This document shows, in pieces, positions 45,409 to 54,987 of a DNA stretch of 64,000 nt; position 1 is the stretch's first letter, and every line of letters starts with the position of its first letter. Position numbers and translations under genes: made by a program. The DNA is from Flavipsychrobacter sp. Its GTDB lineage: Bacteria > Bacteroidota > Bacteroidia > Chitinophagales > Chitinophagaceae. The notes under the pieces were generated by a model, which saw only the letters and a program-made list of their open reading frames with translations, was not told the origin of the DNA and made no database searches. The stretch is from NCBI GenBank assembly GCA_021155965.1, contig JAJNBJ010000002.1:62001-126000 (forward strand), given 5' to 3'.

Positions 45409-46278
45409 ATGTCATCAACCTGGTTTCGCAGAAGCAAGAAAGGTATTCTTACCACAACCGAGGAGAAAAAGGAAACACCAGACGGGCTATGGCACAAATG
45501 CCCGCAATGCAAAACAACTGCTACCGTAAAAGAATTACATGACAACCTCTACATCTGCCACAAATGCAATTACCACAACCGCATTAATGCCAAAGAGTAT
45601 TTCGAGATACTTTTTGATAATAATGAATATAAGCTGCTTTTCGAAAACATAGTACCGAAAGACTTCCTGGGTTTTGTGGATATGAAGCCATATGGCGCCC
45701 GTATAGAAGAAGCACAGAAGAGCACCGGCCTGAAAGATGCCATGACCGTAGGCCATGGCAAAATGAACGAGAAGGACTTTGTAGTGGCATGCATGAATTT
45801 CAACTTCATTGGTGGTTCTATGGGTTCAGTAGTAGGTGAAAAAATAAGCCGGGCAATAGATTACTGCATTAAAAACAAGCTACCCCTGATGGTTATCTCC
45901 AAATCGGGTGGCGCACGTATGATGGAAAGCGCCTTTTCACTGATGCAGATGGCAAAGACCGCAGCAAAATTGACACAACTTGCCAAGGCACAGCTACCTT
46001 ACATTTCGCTGATGACCGACCCTACAACCGGTGGTGTTACAGCATCGTATGCAATGCTTGGCGATATAAACATTGCAGAGCCTAACGCACTTATATGTTT
46101 TGCAGGCCCACGCGTGATAAAAGAAACCATTAAAAAAGATCTGCCTGCGGGTTTCCAGCGTTCAGAATTCCTGCTGGAACATGGCTTTCTCGACTTCATC
46201 GCCGATCGTAAAATATTGAAGCAAAAACTCACCACTGTGCTGGAATGGTATATGATTGAACCAGCCGGAACTCATTAA
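45409..46278 (+). CDS. accD: Acetyl-CoA carboxylase carboxyltransferase, beta subunit
   Basis: The protein has 289 aa. The N-terminal zinc ribbon has Cys31, Cys34, Cys50 and Cys53 (CPQC...CHKC). The crotonase-like core shows NFNFIGGSMGSVVGEKISRA near 130-148, KSGGARMMESAFSLMQMAKT near 165 and DPTTGGVTASYAMLGDI near 204. It moves the carboxyl group from biotin to acetyl-CoA with AccA, the committed step of fatty-acid synthesis. smpB follows 11 nt later. Confidence 0.98.
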   Translation: MSSTWFRRSKKGILTTTEEKKETPDGLWHKCPQCKTTATVKELHDNLYICHKCNYHNRINAKEYFEILFDNNEYKLLFENIVPKDFLGFVDMKPYGARIEEAQKSTGLKDAMTVGHGKMNEKDFVVACMNFNFIGGSMGSVVGEKISRAIDYCIKNKLPLMVISKSGGARMMESAFSLMQMAKTAAKLTQLAKAQLPYISLMTDPTTGGVTASYAMLGDINIAEPNALICFAGPRVIKETIKKDLPAGFQRSEFLLEHGFLDFIADRKILKQKLTTVLEWYMIEPAGTH

Positions 46279-46289
46279 CCGCAGCAACA

Positions 46290-46736
46290 TTGCCTGAAAA
46301 AGTTTACATAAAAAATCGTCCTGCCACTTTTGAATACGCTATAGAAGACAGGCTGGAAGCGGGGATAATGCTTACCGGCTCCGAAATAAAATCTGTGCGC
46401 AATAGCAAAGTAAGCTTTAACGACAGTTATTGTTTCTTCAACAATGGTGAGTTATGGATAAAAAGCCTGCATATTGCAGAGTATGTAAACGCCGGCTATG
46501 CAGGGCATGCACCCACCCGTGACCGTAAGCTGCTGCTGAATAAAAAAGAGCTGAATAAATGGCTGGCCAAAGTAAAAGAGAAAGGCTTCACCATTGTGCC
46601 TCTTGCCATGTTCATCAACGATAAAGGCTACGCCAAAGTAGAGATAGGCCTGGGCCGAGGCAAAAAACTCCACGACAAGCGCGAGAGCATCAAATCAAGA
46701 GATGTGGAGCGGGAGATAAAACGCTATTTGAAATAA
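46290..46736 (+). CDS. smpB: SsrA-binding protein SmpB
   Basis: The protein has 148 aa starting at TTG (46290-46292), the only start that keeps the standard N-terminus PEKVYIKNRPATFEY. The OB-fold core has LEAGIMLTGSEIKSVR near 24-39 and HAPTRDRKLLLNKKEL near 73. The basic tail has GRGKKLHDKRESIKSRDVERE. It delivers tmRNA to stalled ribosomes. The start lies 11 nt after accD, so the two are co-transcribed. Confidence 0.97.
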   Translation: MPEKVYIKNRPATFEYAIEDRLEAGIMLTGSEIKSVRNSKVSFNDSYCFFNNGELWIKSLHIAEYVNAGYAGHAPTRDRKLLLNKKELNKWLAKVKEKGFTIVPLAMFINDKGYAKVEIGLGRGKKLHDKRESIKSRDVEREIKRYLK

Positions 46737-48062
46737 TTACTCAACTTCTTCCTTAAACACAATACCATAATGTGCTAATTCCGTAAGTACCGGGCGGTAA
46801 ACCGATGGCATTACTGGTAATACTACTCCGGTAGGGGGTATTACTTTTCCGTTGAGGATCAACCTTGCCAGTATAGCTATTGGCAGACCAACGGTTTTAG
46901 CCATTGCAGAATGTTCCCTATCCTCCCCTTCTATTACCATTGAGCTGGATAGTTTTGTCTTCCTTCCCTTGTGCAGGTATTCAAACTCGTGCAGCATTAC
47001 CACCATGTCTTTATCCTGCGGTGCCATTTGCCATTTTTCAAGCAATATGCCTAACACTATATCTGCCGATGACCTTCTGCCCGCGGGCAATGGCTTTTCA
47101 TCAAAAATGCCGAGCCATTCCAGCATGGGTATCACTTTATCGTCGTCAATTTTTAACTTCTGACTAATAAACTGCTGCAATGATCCCTTGCCGGTGAAAC
47201 CGCATTTCTTTTTCAGCCATGATGCATAAGTAGTGCCCTGTGCATCCACCACATCATCTTGTGTAGTAAGGCCCAGTTCTATCATCACCTGCCAGCCTTT
47301 GCAGAACATTGGATGACGCAGCGTAGCACGTAAAAATGTTTTGATGTCCGGCACTTCGTATATATCCAGGTACCTCAACGAATCACGGTTGGGATAATAT
47401 GCCAGTGTACCCGCACCATCTACCTGCACCTTCTTGCCACCGGCAAACATTTTTTCGTACGGCAATTCTTCTTCTTTGCCTTTAGATAAATATTTAGCAC
47501 CTCCAACACCCGCAGTAACTACATTTTTAGGGTTCCAGCTGAATTTATAGTGCCATGGATTATCGTCGCAATCGGGCGCTATAAGGCCACCACAGTACGA
47601 TTTGAAGCTGGTGATAGTGCCAGCCACACGATGAATGCCATGAATAATTTTACTCGCTGTCATATGGTCAATTCCGGGATCAAGACCCATCTCGCACATA
47701 AACATAAGGCCTGCTTTTTTTACCGCTCCATCCATTGCCTTCATCTCGTCTGATATGTACGAAGATGTAATGAGATGTCTTTTATGTTTCAAACAATCTT
47801 TAGCAAGATGAATATGTAAATGCGGCGGCATCAGCGATATAACTATATCCGCACGTATCACCAATGGCTCACGCTGGGCAGCACTGGTAATGTCTATAGC
47901 AGCAACTTCAGCAGAAGTGCTCCTTCCTATTTTTTCTTTAATTAAATTCGCATCGCTGTCGGCGATTATTACCTTCCATTTATTGCGGGGAGCATAGGTT
48001 AGAATGTACTGAATTAAATAAATGGATGATTTACCGGCCCCGGCAATCAGGATTGTCTGCAT
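46737..48062 (-). CDS. Saccharopine dehydrogenase-like NAD(P)-binding protein
   Basis: The protein has 441 aa. The Rossmann motif at the N-terminus reads ILIAGAGKSSIYLIQYIL. LMPPHLHIHLAKDCLKHKRHLITSSY near 77 and EMGLDPGIDHMTASKII near 123 are typical of the saccharopine reductase/dehydrogenase family, as is the GGLIAPDCDDNPWHYKFSWNP block near 160. These enzymes link lysine and a 2-oxo acid through saccharopine; Bacteroidota members are not all proven to do so. The gene is convergent with smpB, with no gap. Confidence 0.9.
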   Translation of the reverse strand: MQTILIAGAGKSSIYLIQYILTYAPRNKWKVIIADSDANLIKEKIGRSTSAEVAAIDITSAAQREPLVIRADIVISLMPPHLHIHLAKDCLKHKRHLITSSYISDEMKAMDGAVKKAGLMFMCEMGLDPGIDHMTASKIIHGIHRVAGTITSFKSYCGGLIAPDCDDNPWHYKFSWNPKNVVTAGVGGAKYLSKGKEEELPYEKMFAGGKKVQVDGAGTLAYYPNRDSLRYLDIYEVPDIKTFLRATLRHPMFCKGWQVMIELGLTTQDDVVDAQGTTYASWLKKKCGFTGKGSLQQFISQKLKIDDDKVIPMLEWLGIFDEKPLPAGRRSSADIVLGILLEKWQMAPQDKDMVVMLHEFEYLHKGRKTKLSSSMVIEGEDREHSAMAKTVGLPIAILARLILNGKVIPPTGVVLPVMPSVYRPVLTELAHYGIVFKEEVE

Positions 48063-48171
48063 ATGTCATTTGCTCTTTCACTAACACAAAAGTAATATTA
48101 ATACTTAATCATTGTATAATCGCCTTTTACCTATATTTTTAATACATACATAAAAAACAAAATAAGAAGAT

Positions 48172-48621
48172 ATGTTATGGAAAAATAGTCATATAGATAT
48201 TGATACATTAAACAACCATGCCACACATACAATGGCGTATTTTCTTGATATTAAATTTGTAGAAATTGGCCATGATTTCCTTAAAGCGAGTATGCCGGTA
48301 GGCCCAAAAACCCACCAGCCTTACGGATTGTTACACGGCGGGGCATCGGCAGTGTTAGCCGAAACAGTGGGTAGCGTTGCCTCCTCCCTGGCAATAGACC
48401 CGGCAAAGCAAATGTGTGTAGGCATAGAGATCAACTGTAATCATATTCGTGCTAAAAAGGATGGCATTGTAACTGCCACAGCAGAACCTTTACATGTAGG
48501 CGCTACCACACATGTATGGGACATTAAAATAAAAGATGAAAGAGACCGGCTGATATGTGCAAGCCGGCTTACAGTAGCGATCTTGAAAAAAAAGAACACT
48601 AATGTTTCCTCGGGTAGTTAA
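48172..48621 (+). CDS. Hotdog-fold acyl-CoA thioesterase (PaaI/YdiI-like)
   Basis: The protein has 149 aa. The family active-site block is HQPYGLLHGGASAVLAETVGS near 43-63, with the catalytic acidic Glu in the helix. EINCNHIRAKKDG near 83 and LICASRLTVAIL near 123 are further typical strands. It hydrolyses aryl- or acyl-CoA thioesters, possibly in menaquinone synthesis or aromatic-CoA salvage. Its last 23 nt overlap the convergent TerC gene. Confidence 0.9.
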   Translation: MLWKNSHIDIDTLNNHATHTMAYFLDIKFVEIGHDFLKASMPVGPKTHQPYGLLHGGASAVLAETVGSVASSLAIDPAKQMCVGIEINCNHIRAKKDGIVTATAEPLHVGATTHVWDIKIKDERDRLICASRLTVAILKKKNTNVSSGS

Positions 48622-49363
48622 ATAAGTTGCTGGTGAGCACTGGTATAAAAAAAATACCAAGCGTGAGGGCTGAAGTAACCCAGTCTGCGGCCTCACTTTT
48701 AAGCATTTGTGTTAAAGCGCTATTCTCAAAGTAATGCTCGTATAATGACAAGGAGAGTTTCAGGCCTAGTATTGCAATAACAGTGAACGCACAGCCTTCA
48801 AGAAAAGGGTATTTTTCGATCAGCTTTACAAAATACTGCGCTACAAAACGCATTGCCAATATGCCGATAAACACACCGGCAAGAATGATCAGTATATTAT
48901 CAGAAAATGCAACCGCTGCAAATACATTGTCCAATGAAAAGGCAATATCCATGATCTCCACCGATATTACTGTAGCCCAGAATGGGCCCACCCTGCCAAC
49001 CGTCATCTGGTAAAGCCTGTTTTCCTTTTTTTGAATTTCTTCATCATGCTTAACCTTGCTTTTCTTCTTACCGATCCACCAGTGAGCGGTGAGATATAGC
49101 AGGTACATGCCTCCCAGGCATTTCAGCCACCATATCCTTATAAGATAAGTGGCAAGCAGCAGGCAAACACCCCTGAAAACATAAGCACCAATTATACCGT
49201 ACTTAAGCGCTTGCCTTCGTTGGTGAACTGGTAGTTTCATTACCATTATTGCCAGTACAGCAGCGTTGTCTACAGACAAAAGGCTTTCTATAAGAATAAG
49301 GTTGCCAATGATCAATAAACTGGATAATGGTTCATTCAATATTTCCTGCAAAAGTGTGCTCAT
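48599..49363 (-). CDS. TerC family integral membrane protein
   Basis: The protein has 254 aa and 7-8 TM segments. The TerC signatures are ESLLSVDNAAVLAIMV near 25-40 and MDIAFSLDNVFAAVAFSDN near 131-149, both with the paired Asp-Asn. TerC proteins are linked to metal-ion (Mn2+) export and to tellurite resistance in plasmid systems. The gene is divergent from the FAD-reductase gene and overlaps the thioesterase 3' end. Confidence 0.92.
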   Translation of the reverse strand: MSTLLQEILNEPLSSLLIIGNLILIESLLSVDNAAVLAIMVMKLPVHQRRQALKYGIIGAYVFRGVCLLLATYLIRIWWLKCLGGMYLLYLTAHWWIGKKKSKVKHDEEIQKKENRLYQMTVGRVGPFWATVISVEIMDIAFSLDNVFAAVAFSDNILIILAGVFIGILAMRFVAQYFVKLIEKYPFLEGCAFTVIAILGLKLSLSLYEHYFENSALTQMLKSEAADWVTSALTLGIFFIPVLTSNLFNYPRKH

Positions 49364-49468
49364 GCCTAACGTGTGCTCAAAACTTATTAAAACCTTAAAA
49401 GTAATGATAAATTGCCTGCCTTTGGAGCAATTTCCTGATTATAGTATTTGTTTACATTTACATCCCAT

Positions 49469-50617
49469 ATGCCGGATAATAATGTGCAGCAATATGATGT
49501 GATAATAGTTGGCGGCGGACCAGCCGGCAGCGCGTGCGCGCTGGCATTAGCAAACTGCGGACTGAAGACCGCACTTATTGACAAAGCTTCGTTTCCGCGC
49601 AATAAAGTATGCGGCGATGCGATACCCGGGCGTGCAATAAAAGTGTTGAACAGCATCAACCCGTTGTACGGCACTGCATTCAAACAATTTCCATATAAAT
49701 TTGAATCCAAACGCACCACAGTTTTCTATAAAAGGCAGCAGGTAACTTTTAACTGGGTGCTGGAAGCATATACCTGCGCACGCATGGAGTTTGATTACTT
49801 CCTGCATACTCTGGTAAAAGAAAATACAGCTACAGATATCTATACCAATACCAGCCCGGATAAAATATCAGTAGTCAACAATAAAGCCACCCTATCAGTA
49901 AACGGTAAAACTTTTGAAGCTCCGGTAATAGTAGGCGCCGATGGCGCTCACTCTATCGTTGCCAAACAACTAACCTCGAACATTGTTGATAGAAATCATT
50001 ACGTGGGGTCCGTCAGGGCATATTACTCAAATATTCCAGTAGAAAGCAGCAATACAATAGAGGTTTACTTTGATAAACGTTTCCTGCCGAGTTATCTGTG
50101 GGTATTCCCGTTGCCGGACAATAAGGCCAATGTAGGGTTTGGCATGTTATCAAGCGAAGTATCGAAACGGAAAATAAACCTGAAAAAGACCTTTTATGAA
50201 TTTATCGACCAGAACGCTGTACTAAGACAGAAATTTAGAAATGCAACCCAGGTAAGTGAACTGGAAGGATTTGGGTTACCCTTAGGGTCAAAAATCCAAA
50301 CCATATCAGGCAACAACTTTATGCTTATTGGCGATGCAGCATCGCTCATAGACCCTATATCGGGCGATGGCATTGGTAACGCCATGCTTAGCGGCAAACT
50401 TGCTGCAGAGCAAATTGTCCGCTGCTTTACCCGAAACGACTTTAGTGCAGCATTCATAAAAGGTTATGACAATGCACTCATTGGTGCATTGGGAAAAGAA
50501 CTGCGTGCCCGCTACCAGATGCAGCGGACAATATCACAAATGCCATTCCTGCTGGATGGACTGTTTCTCGCGAGCAGGAGTAAATTCCTGAAGAAATTCA
50601 TCCAGAAAGCGTTGTAA
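49469..50617 (+). CDS. FAD-dependent oxidoreductase, geranylgeranyl reductase-like
   Basis: The protein has 382 aa from the ATG at 49469; a TTG at 49448 would add seven residues before it. The FAD-binding motif is VIIVGGGPAGSACALAL near 10-26. A DKASFPRNKVCGDAI block follows near 40, VIVGADGAHSIVAKQL near 155 and the second FAD motif MLIGDAASLIDPISGDGIGNAM near 285. This group (GGR family) reduces isoprenoid chains or acts in related flavin chemistry; the substrate is not readable. A hairpin follows. Confidence 0.93.
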   Translation: MPDNNVQQYDVIIVGGGPAGSACALALANCGLKTALIDKASFPRNKVCGDAIPGRAIKVLNSINPLYGTAFKQFPYKFESKRTTVFYKRQQVTFNWVLEAYTCARMEFDYFLHTLVKENTATDIYTNTSPDKISVVNNKATLSVNGKTFEAPVIVGADGAHSIVAKQLTSNIVDRNHYVGSVRAYYSNIPVESSNTIEVYFDKRFLPSYLWVFPLPDNKANVGFGMLSSEVSKRKINLKKTFYEFIDQNAVLRQKFRNATQVSELEGFGLPLGSKIQTISGNNFMLIGDAASLIDPISGDGIGNAMLSGKLAAEQIVRCFTRNDFSAAFIKGYDNALIGALGKELRARYQMQRTISQMPFLLDGLFLASRSKFLKKFIQKAL

Positions 50618-50623
50618 ATAACA

Positions 50624-50644
50624 ATGCCGGCACATGGCCGGCAT
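50624..50644. terminator. Hairpin after the FAD oxidoreductase gene
   Basis: ATGCCGGC (50624-50631) pairs perfectly with GCCGGCAT (50637-50644), loop ACATG. The T-run is weak, so it may instead be a general 3' hairpin between convergent genes. Confidence 0.6.
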
Positions 50645-50668
50645 CGTATACCACTAAAATGTAATTAT

Positions 50669-51481
50669 TTATCGCCCACCGCGGCTTATGTAATCATTCA
50701 GCGACTTACGGCTGGCGTCGAAAGAGAATACATTACCTACTTTGAAGTAGTTATTATTATCCACAGTACGGCTATAGGCAAATTTGGCAAAATCGAGCAT
50801 CGAATTCTCGAACGAGAACAACTTGCATAGCTCTATCACCTGGTCTGTAGTTACATAATTGGCATCCAGTATGGTTTTTGCAGTTGACAATTTTGTATTA
50901 TCGAATGATGCATTTTCAATCGTCTGCTTAGCATCATTAAAAGTAGCCCTGTCCATTGCCCTTGGGCCACGTGACGGCGGTGGTGTGTTGGTTTCCCGTA
51001 CGTACGTACGCCTTGGCTGGCCATAAGTCATGCAGTATTCATCATCGGGGGCCCTGTAATTGTCTTCCACTTCAATGCATTTATGAAACCTGAGACTTGG
51101 CAGCCCTGATCGGTTTCTTTCTATCTTCAGTGTCATATGCACTGCCTTACCATCCACAGGATCAGCGATAGTGATACGCCTGCGTATTGCTGCAGTTCTG
51201 TTGTCTGCAAAAATTATCTCAACATCGTTGCCATACTGCGGCAGGCCTTCTATGCGCACTTTATACGCAGGCGCATTGTTCTGGTTAATACCATTCAATA
51301 CAACGAAGAATTGCTCACCTTTCTCTGAAAAAATGGATAATGTACTCTGGTCATCGCGATAAACGCTGCCGCGGCCATCTCCACGCCCCCCGCCACCACC
51401 ATTGTGGCGCCCACTGCCGGGTTGGGCATAGGATGAAGCAACCAATACAGTAAACAGCAGGAATAATAATGTGTGTTTCAT
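50669..51481 (-). CDS. DUF4476 domain-containing secreted protein
   Basis: The protein has 270 aa from the ATG at 51481 (MKHTLLFLLFTVL), chosen because it begins the signal peptide ending SSYAQ. A Gly/Arg-rich linker follows. A beta-sandwich region (about 45-130) has FSEKGEQFFVVLNGINQN. The C-terminal DUF4476 repeat region (about 175-265) has FNDAKQTIENASFDNTKL, ANYVTTDQVIELCKLFSFEN and DFAKFAYSRTVD. DUF4476 is common in Bacteroidota surface or periplasmic proteins of unknown role. Confidence 0.92.
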   Translation of the reverse strand: MKHTLLFLLFTVLVASSYAQPGSGRHNGGGGGRGDGRGSVYRDDQSTLSIFSEKGEQFFVVLNGINQNNAPAYKVRIEGLPQYGNDVEIIFADNRTAAIRRRITIADPVDGKAVHMTLKIERNRSGLPSLRFHKCIEVEDNYRAPDDEYCMTYGQPRRTYVRETNTPPPSRGPRAMDRATFNDAKQTIENASFDNTKLSTAKTILDANYVTTDQVIELCKLFSFENSMLDFAKFAYSRTVDNNNYFKVGNVFSFDASRKSLNDYISRGGR

Positions 51482-51668
51482 AAAATGAAATTTAAAGTAC
51501 AAGATTAATAAAATTATTTAAAACCCGATAAAGAGTGTAATTCAAGTAGTATGCCAAACCTGGAATAACCTCAAAAACCGAACGGCACTTTACATTTTGT
51601 TTAACAGTCGCAGCCCATTACCTTTTTTCAGAAACGGCATAAATAATATAACCTCAAAAATCAAAGCT

Positions 51669-52574
51669 ATGTCGTTAAAGAATTTATTGTGGCTGCTGCC
51701 ACTCGTTTGCCTCGCTGCATGCAGCGGAGGAGCAGGAAATAGTTATTATGACAACAACCCATCGGCTGCAAAAATGGAAAGTGCCACATCCGATTCGGTA
51801 GCCGTAGCCGCAGCAGATGCGCCGATCAACTCACCTAAGCGTAAGATCATTCACACCGCAGATTTTAACTGCAAGGTTGCAGAAGTATTTACTGCTACAA
51901 CAAAGCTGGAAAACCTGGTAAGATCAGTAGGCGGTATTGTGCAAGAAAGCCAGATGAACAACACCAGCTACGATACCAGGACATCTTACTACACCGCAGA
52001 TTCCTTACGCGAAACCAAAACCTACACCCCCACTGCAACGCTTACGCTGCGAGTGCCATCACAGCACATAGATTCTGTAGTAAATGCGATCCCCGGCATG
52101 TGCACCTTTGTTGATTCGCGTGTATTAAAGCAAAGCGATGTCACATATAAATACCTGGCCAATGTGCTGAAAAACCAGGTGGGCAACAGCAATGCAACCA
52201 AACAAGCAATGAAGCTGGCTAAAAAGAGCCATGAACCGATACAAGTACAGGCATATGATAACTACACACAGGAACAGAGGATAGACCGCAAAATAGAGAA
52301 CATGAATATGGACGAGAACATTAATTATGCTACACTTACTGTTGCCCTCTCTCAGCCGGAGCAGGTATTTGTGCAAACCATTGTAAACCCGGACTACATT
52401 GCAAAAACACCATTCTCCCTACAGTGCAAATCGGCACTGAACACAGGCTGGGAATTAATAAAAATGTTCATTGTATTGTGTATCAGGATATGGCCGTTGA
52501 TACTGGTACTTATTGCAACCCTCATACTTGTGAAAAGGTTTACACGCAGGCAATTGGCAGTAGTAAAGAAGTAG
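51669..52574 (+). CDS. DUF4349 lipoprotein
   Basis: The protein has 301 aa from the ATG at 51669 (MSLKNLLWLLPL), chosen because it opens a lipobox signal ending VCLAAC with Cys18. DUF4349 signs are KIIHTADFNCKVAEVF near 60, GGIVQESQMN near 88, LTLRVPSQHIDSVVNAI near 125 and NYATLTVALSQPE. One C-terminal TM helix (about 268-290) and a basic end follow. Family function is unknown; related proteins form membrane-tethered coiled-coil assemblies. Confidence 0.9.
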   Translation: MSLKNLLWLLPLVCLAACSGGAGNSYYDNNPSAAKMESATSDSVAVAAADAPINSPKRKIIHTADFNCKVAEVFTATTKLENLVRSVGGIVQESQMNNTSYDTRTSYYTADSLRETKTYTPTATLTLRVPSQHIDSVVNAIPGMCTFVDSRVLKQSDVTYKYLANVLKNQVGNSNATKQAMKLAKKSHEPIQVQAYDNYTQEQRIDRKIENMNMDENINYATLTVALSQPEQVFVQTIVNPDYIAKTPFSLQCKSALNTGWELIKMFIVLCIRIWPLILVLIATLILVKRFTRRQLAVVKK

Positions 52575-52628
52575 CTAAATAAGAAACCTCTCGCAATCCG
52601 GGGTTTCTTATTTTCGTAACTTTGCGGA

Positions 52629-53432
52629 ATGAAGGAGGACAAGATAAAACGAGTGATAGCTGAAAAGCTGGAACAAATATCTTCCTGTGCCGAAAAAGTG
52701 AATGAGCGCTTTGATAAAGATGACATTCATGACCTGCGGGTATCTGTAAAGTCCCTTCGCTCATTTCTGCGGCTGCTCAAAACAATACCAAGTGTACCAG
52801 GGTTAAAAATACCCGGTAAAATGAAGCAGCTCTATCACATTGCCGGTGCAATACGCGAAGCACAACTGGAATTGGATACGATCTCAGAAAAACAATATGT
52901 ATTACCCGCATATACCAGGAAACTTGAAGATACCATAGCAGATCAGAAAAATGAATGGGCTGCACTTTATTCGGGAAATATATTCCGGGAATTCTCGAAA
53001 AAACTGGAACATAACAATTATGAAAAGCTCAATACTGCCGACCTATCAGGCTTTTTCAGCTTAAAGTTTGGTACTATCAGTAAACTGGCAACCATGAGCG
53101 ATCCCTCCCCCGATGACCTGCACCAGGCACGAAAAGAAGTTAAGGATATACTGTACAATACTAAAACTGCCGACCAGTATTGGCAGGCATCACACCCTAT
53201 ACTCCGGCAAATACCTGCAGAAAAGCTGGATGGTACCGCAAGCAAAATTGGCGATTACCACGATAAAGTGGTAATGCTGGAACATTTGAGTTCCTACTCG
53301 ATTTTGCTTGTTCCCGGGGAAGAGAAAATGCTCATCAAGAGCATCATAGAAGAAGATAGCCCTGAACTTGAAGAGGAAAAAGCGGCAATAGTAGGTAGCC
53401 TGAAAGATTTTACAACTCCAGTATCCTGTTAA
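52629..53432 (+). CDS. CHAD domain protein
   Basis: The protein has 267 aa and is helical. The conserved CHAD positions are HDLRVSVKSLRSFLRLLK near 34-51 and LHQARKEVKDILYNT near 162-176, with His and basic residues facing polyphosphate. CHAD domains bind inorganic polyphosphate. No CYTH or kinase gene is next to it. Its 3' end overlaps the convergent DUF1697 gene by 23 nt. Confidence 0.92.
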   Translation: MKEDKIKRVIAEKLEQISSCAEKVNERFDKDDIHDLRVSVKSLRSFLRLLKTIPSVPGLKIPGKMKQLYHIAGAIREAQLELDTISEKQYVLPAYTRKLEDTIADQKNEWAALYSGNIFREFSKKLEHNNYEKLNTADLSGFFSLKFGTISKLATMSDPSPDDLHQARKEVKDILYNTKTADQYWQASHPILRQIPAEKLDGTASKIGDYHDKVVMLEHLSSYSILLVPGEEKMLIKSIIEEDSPELEEEKAAIVGSLKDFTTPVSC

Positions 53433-53931
53433 GCAGGCTCCAGTTACGGGTAGTGGCCGTAACCCCAAATTTCTTTTCGATCAGCGAATTAGGGAAACAG
53501 GTCTTTCCGTAGTTATTACTGTGGATGTACACCTCACGCTTGAACAGGCGGGCATCCTCCGCATCATTAGAATAAACCTCTAATGCCCCCCGCACCAATG
53601 GCGATGGCACTTCGGAAAGAAAGGTAACATACAGGTTACGCTCCTGCTTATTCATGTTAATGTAGGGATTATTCTTCAGCACATTCTTTATTTCATGCAG
53701 CATCCTGATGATCACTTTTACCTCGAAACCTAGTTTATCCTTTAACTGCTTCTCTATTTTCCGGGCAATAGCCGCCTCGTCCGTATCCTCGGTTTCAAAC
53801 ACAACATTGTCGGTTTGGATGTATGTCTTTACATTATGAAAGCCACAAAGCCCAAACTGTTCATTCAGTTCTTCCATGCTCACCTGGCCGCTTGCATTAA
53901 ATCCACGTAAAAAAGCTACATAACGGATCAT
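53410..53931 (-). CDS. DUF1697 protein, copy 1
   Basis: The protein has 173 aa. It opens with the family motif MIRYVAFLRGFNASGQ, then KTYIQTDNVVFET near 36-48, EVKVIIRM near 72 and a C-terminal VTATTRNWSLLNRI. It is a paralogue of the next gene. The second-motif Gly seen in copy 2 (QSGNVLF) is replaced by Thr-Asp (QTDNVVF). DUF1697 proteins are small and widespread; no activity is established. Confidence 0.93.
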   Translation of the reverse strand: MIRYVAFLRGFNASGQVSMEELNEQFGLCGFHNVKTYIQTDNVVFETEDTDEAAIARKIEKQLKDKLGFEVKVIIRMLHEIKNVLKNNPYINMNKQERNLYVTFLSEVPSPLVRGALEVYSNDAEDARLFKREVYIHSNNYGKTCFPNSLIEKKFGVTATTRNWSLLNRILEL

Positions 53932-54028
53932 ACTCTATAAAATCTACCGCTAAAATATTCAAACAGGCGGAATTGTTAAGTTAACGTAATGATAATGAAG
54001 AAAAAGATACTATGATAAAACTAATGTC

Positions 54029-54553
54029 TTAGAGCGTCAGCACTTTGTTTATCGTTGCCCAGTTACGCGCAGTAGTGGTAACGCCCAGTTTCCGTTCTAT
54101 CAGCGTATTGGTTAATTTACTATTACCCATGCCCGGTGCCAGGAAATACATTTCCTTTCCTATAATTTTATAGTCTTCGCCGGCGCTTTTGTATGCCTCC
54201 AGCGATGAATGCAATGCCTTATCTGGGGCGCCAGACAAAAAATGCACATACAATTTCCGCTCCTCCATCTCCTTTTGAAAAGGATTCTTCCTTATCACGT
54301 CCTTTATCTCGTCCAGCGACCTGATCACAACGGGTACTTCATAACCAAGCTGTTTTGCCAGTTGCTTCTCTATTTTGACTACCAACTTATCTGCATCGGT
54401 TTCTTTACTGTCGAAAAGCACATTGCCACTTTGTATGTACGTCACAATATTCTTAAAACCCGGCAGCTCAAAATACTGGCGCAGGGCTTCCATTTTTATC
54501 AGTTTCTGCCCGCTTACATTGATCCCCCTTAAAAATGCCACATAACGTATCAT
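54029..54553 (-). CDS. DUF1697 protein, copy 2
   Basis: The protein has 174 aa from the ATG at 54553. This start matches copy 1 (MIRYVAFLRGINVSGQ) and avoids overlap with the divergent DUF3052 gene. TYIQSGNVLFDS near 39 and VTTTARNWATINKV at the end are standard. The two copies are separated by about 100 nt and likely arose by tandem duplication followed by divergence. Confidence 0.93.
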   Translation of the reverse strand: MIRYVAFLRGINVSGQKLIKMEALRQYFELPGFKNIVTYIQSGNVLFDSKETDADKLVVKIEKQLAKQLGYEVPVVIRSLDEIKDVIRKNPFQKEMEERKLYVHFLSGAPDKALHSSLEAYKSAGEDYKIIGKEMYFLAPGMGNSKLTNTLIERKLGVTTTARNWATINKVLTL

Positions 54554-54581
54554 ATTTCTATATTTGCGCAATAAAAATACA

Positions 54582-54986
54582 ATGGCAGCAGGATACTCCC
54601 AAACCCCACTAGCCAAAAAGCTGGGTATAAAAGAAGGTTTTAAAATAAAACTGGTGAATGAACCGGAACATTATTTCAAGCTATTCACTGATATGCCCGA
54701 AACAAACATTGCAACTGGTAAGGACAAAAAGAATTTTATCCACTTCTTCAGCACTAAGATGAGTGAGGTAAATAAAGTACTGCCCAAATTAAAGAATGAG
54801 ATCGTCCCTGACGGCATTATATGGGTATCGTGGCCAAAGAAAGCCGCAAAAATGGAAACCGATGTATCCGAAAACCTGATCAGGGACGTAGGCCTTTCCT
54901 GCGGCCTGGTAGACATAAAAGTTTGCGCAGTTGACGAAACCTGGTCGGCGTTAAAGTTTGTTATCCCGGTAAAGGATAGAAAGTAG
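54582..54986 (+). CDS. DUF3052-like protein
   Basis: The protein has 134 aa from the ATG at 54582 (MAAGYSQTPLAKKLGI); an upstream ATG at 54564 is less likely. PLAKKLGIKEGFKIKLV near 9 and GIIWVSWPKKAAKMETDV near 84 match DUF3052, with LVDIKVCAVDETWSALKFVIPV at the end. Function unknown. The divergent gap to copy 2 of DUF1697 is only 28 nt, so promoters must overlap coding starts or one gene is leaderless. Confidence 0.88.
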   Translation: MAAGYSQTPLAKKLGIKEGFKIKLVNEPEHYFKLFTDMPETNIATGKDKKNFIHFFSTKMSEVNKVLPKLKNEIVPDGIIWVSWPKKAAKMETDVSENLIRDVGLSCGLVDIKVCAVDETWSALKFVIPVKDRK

Positions 54987-54987
54987 G

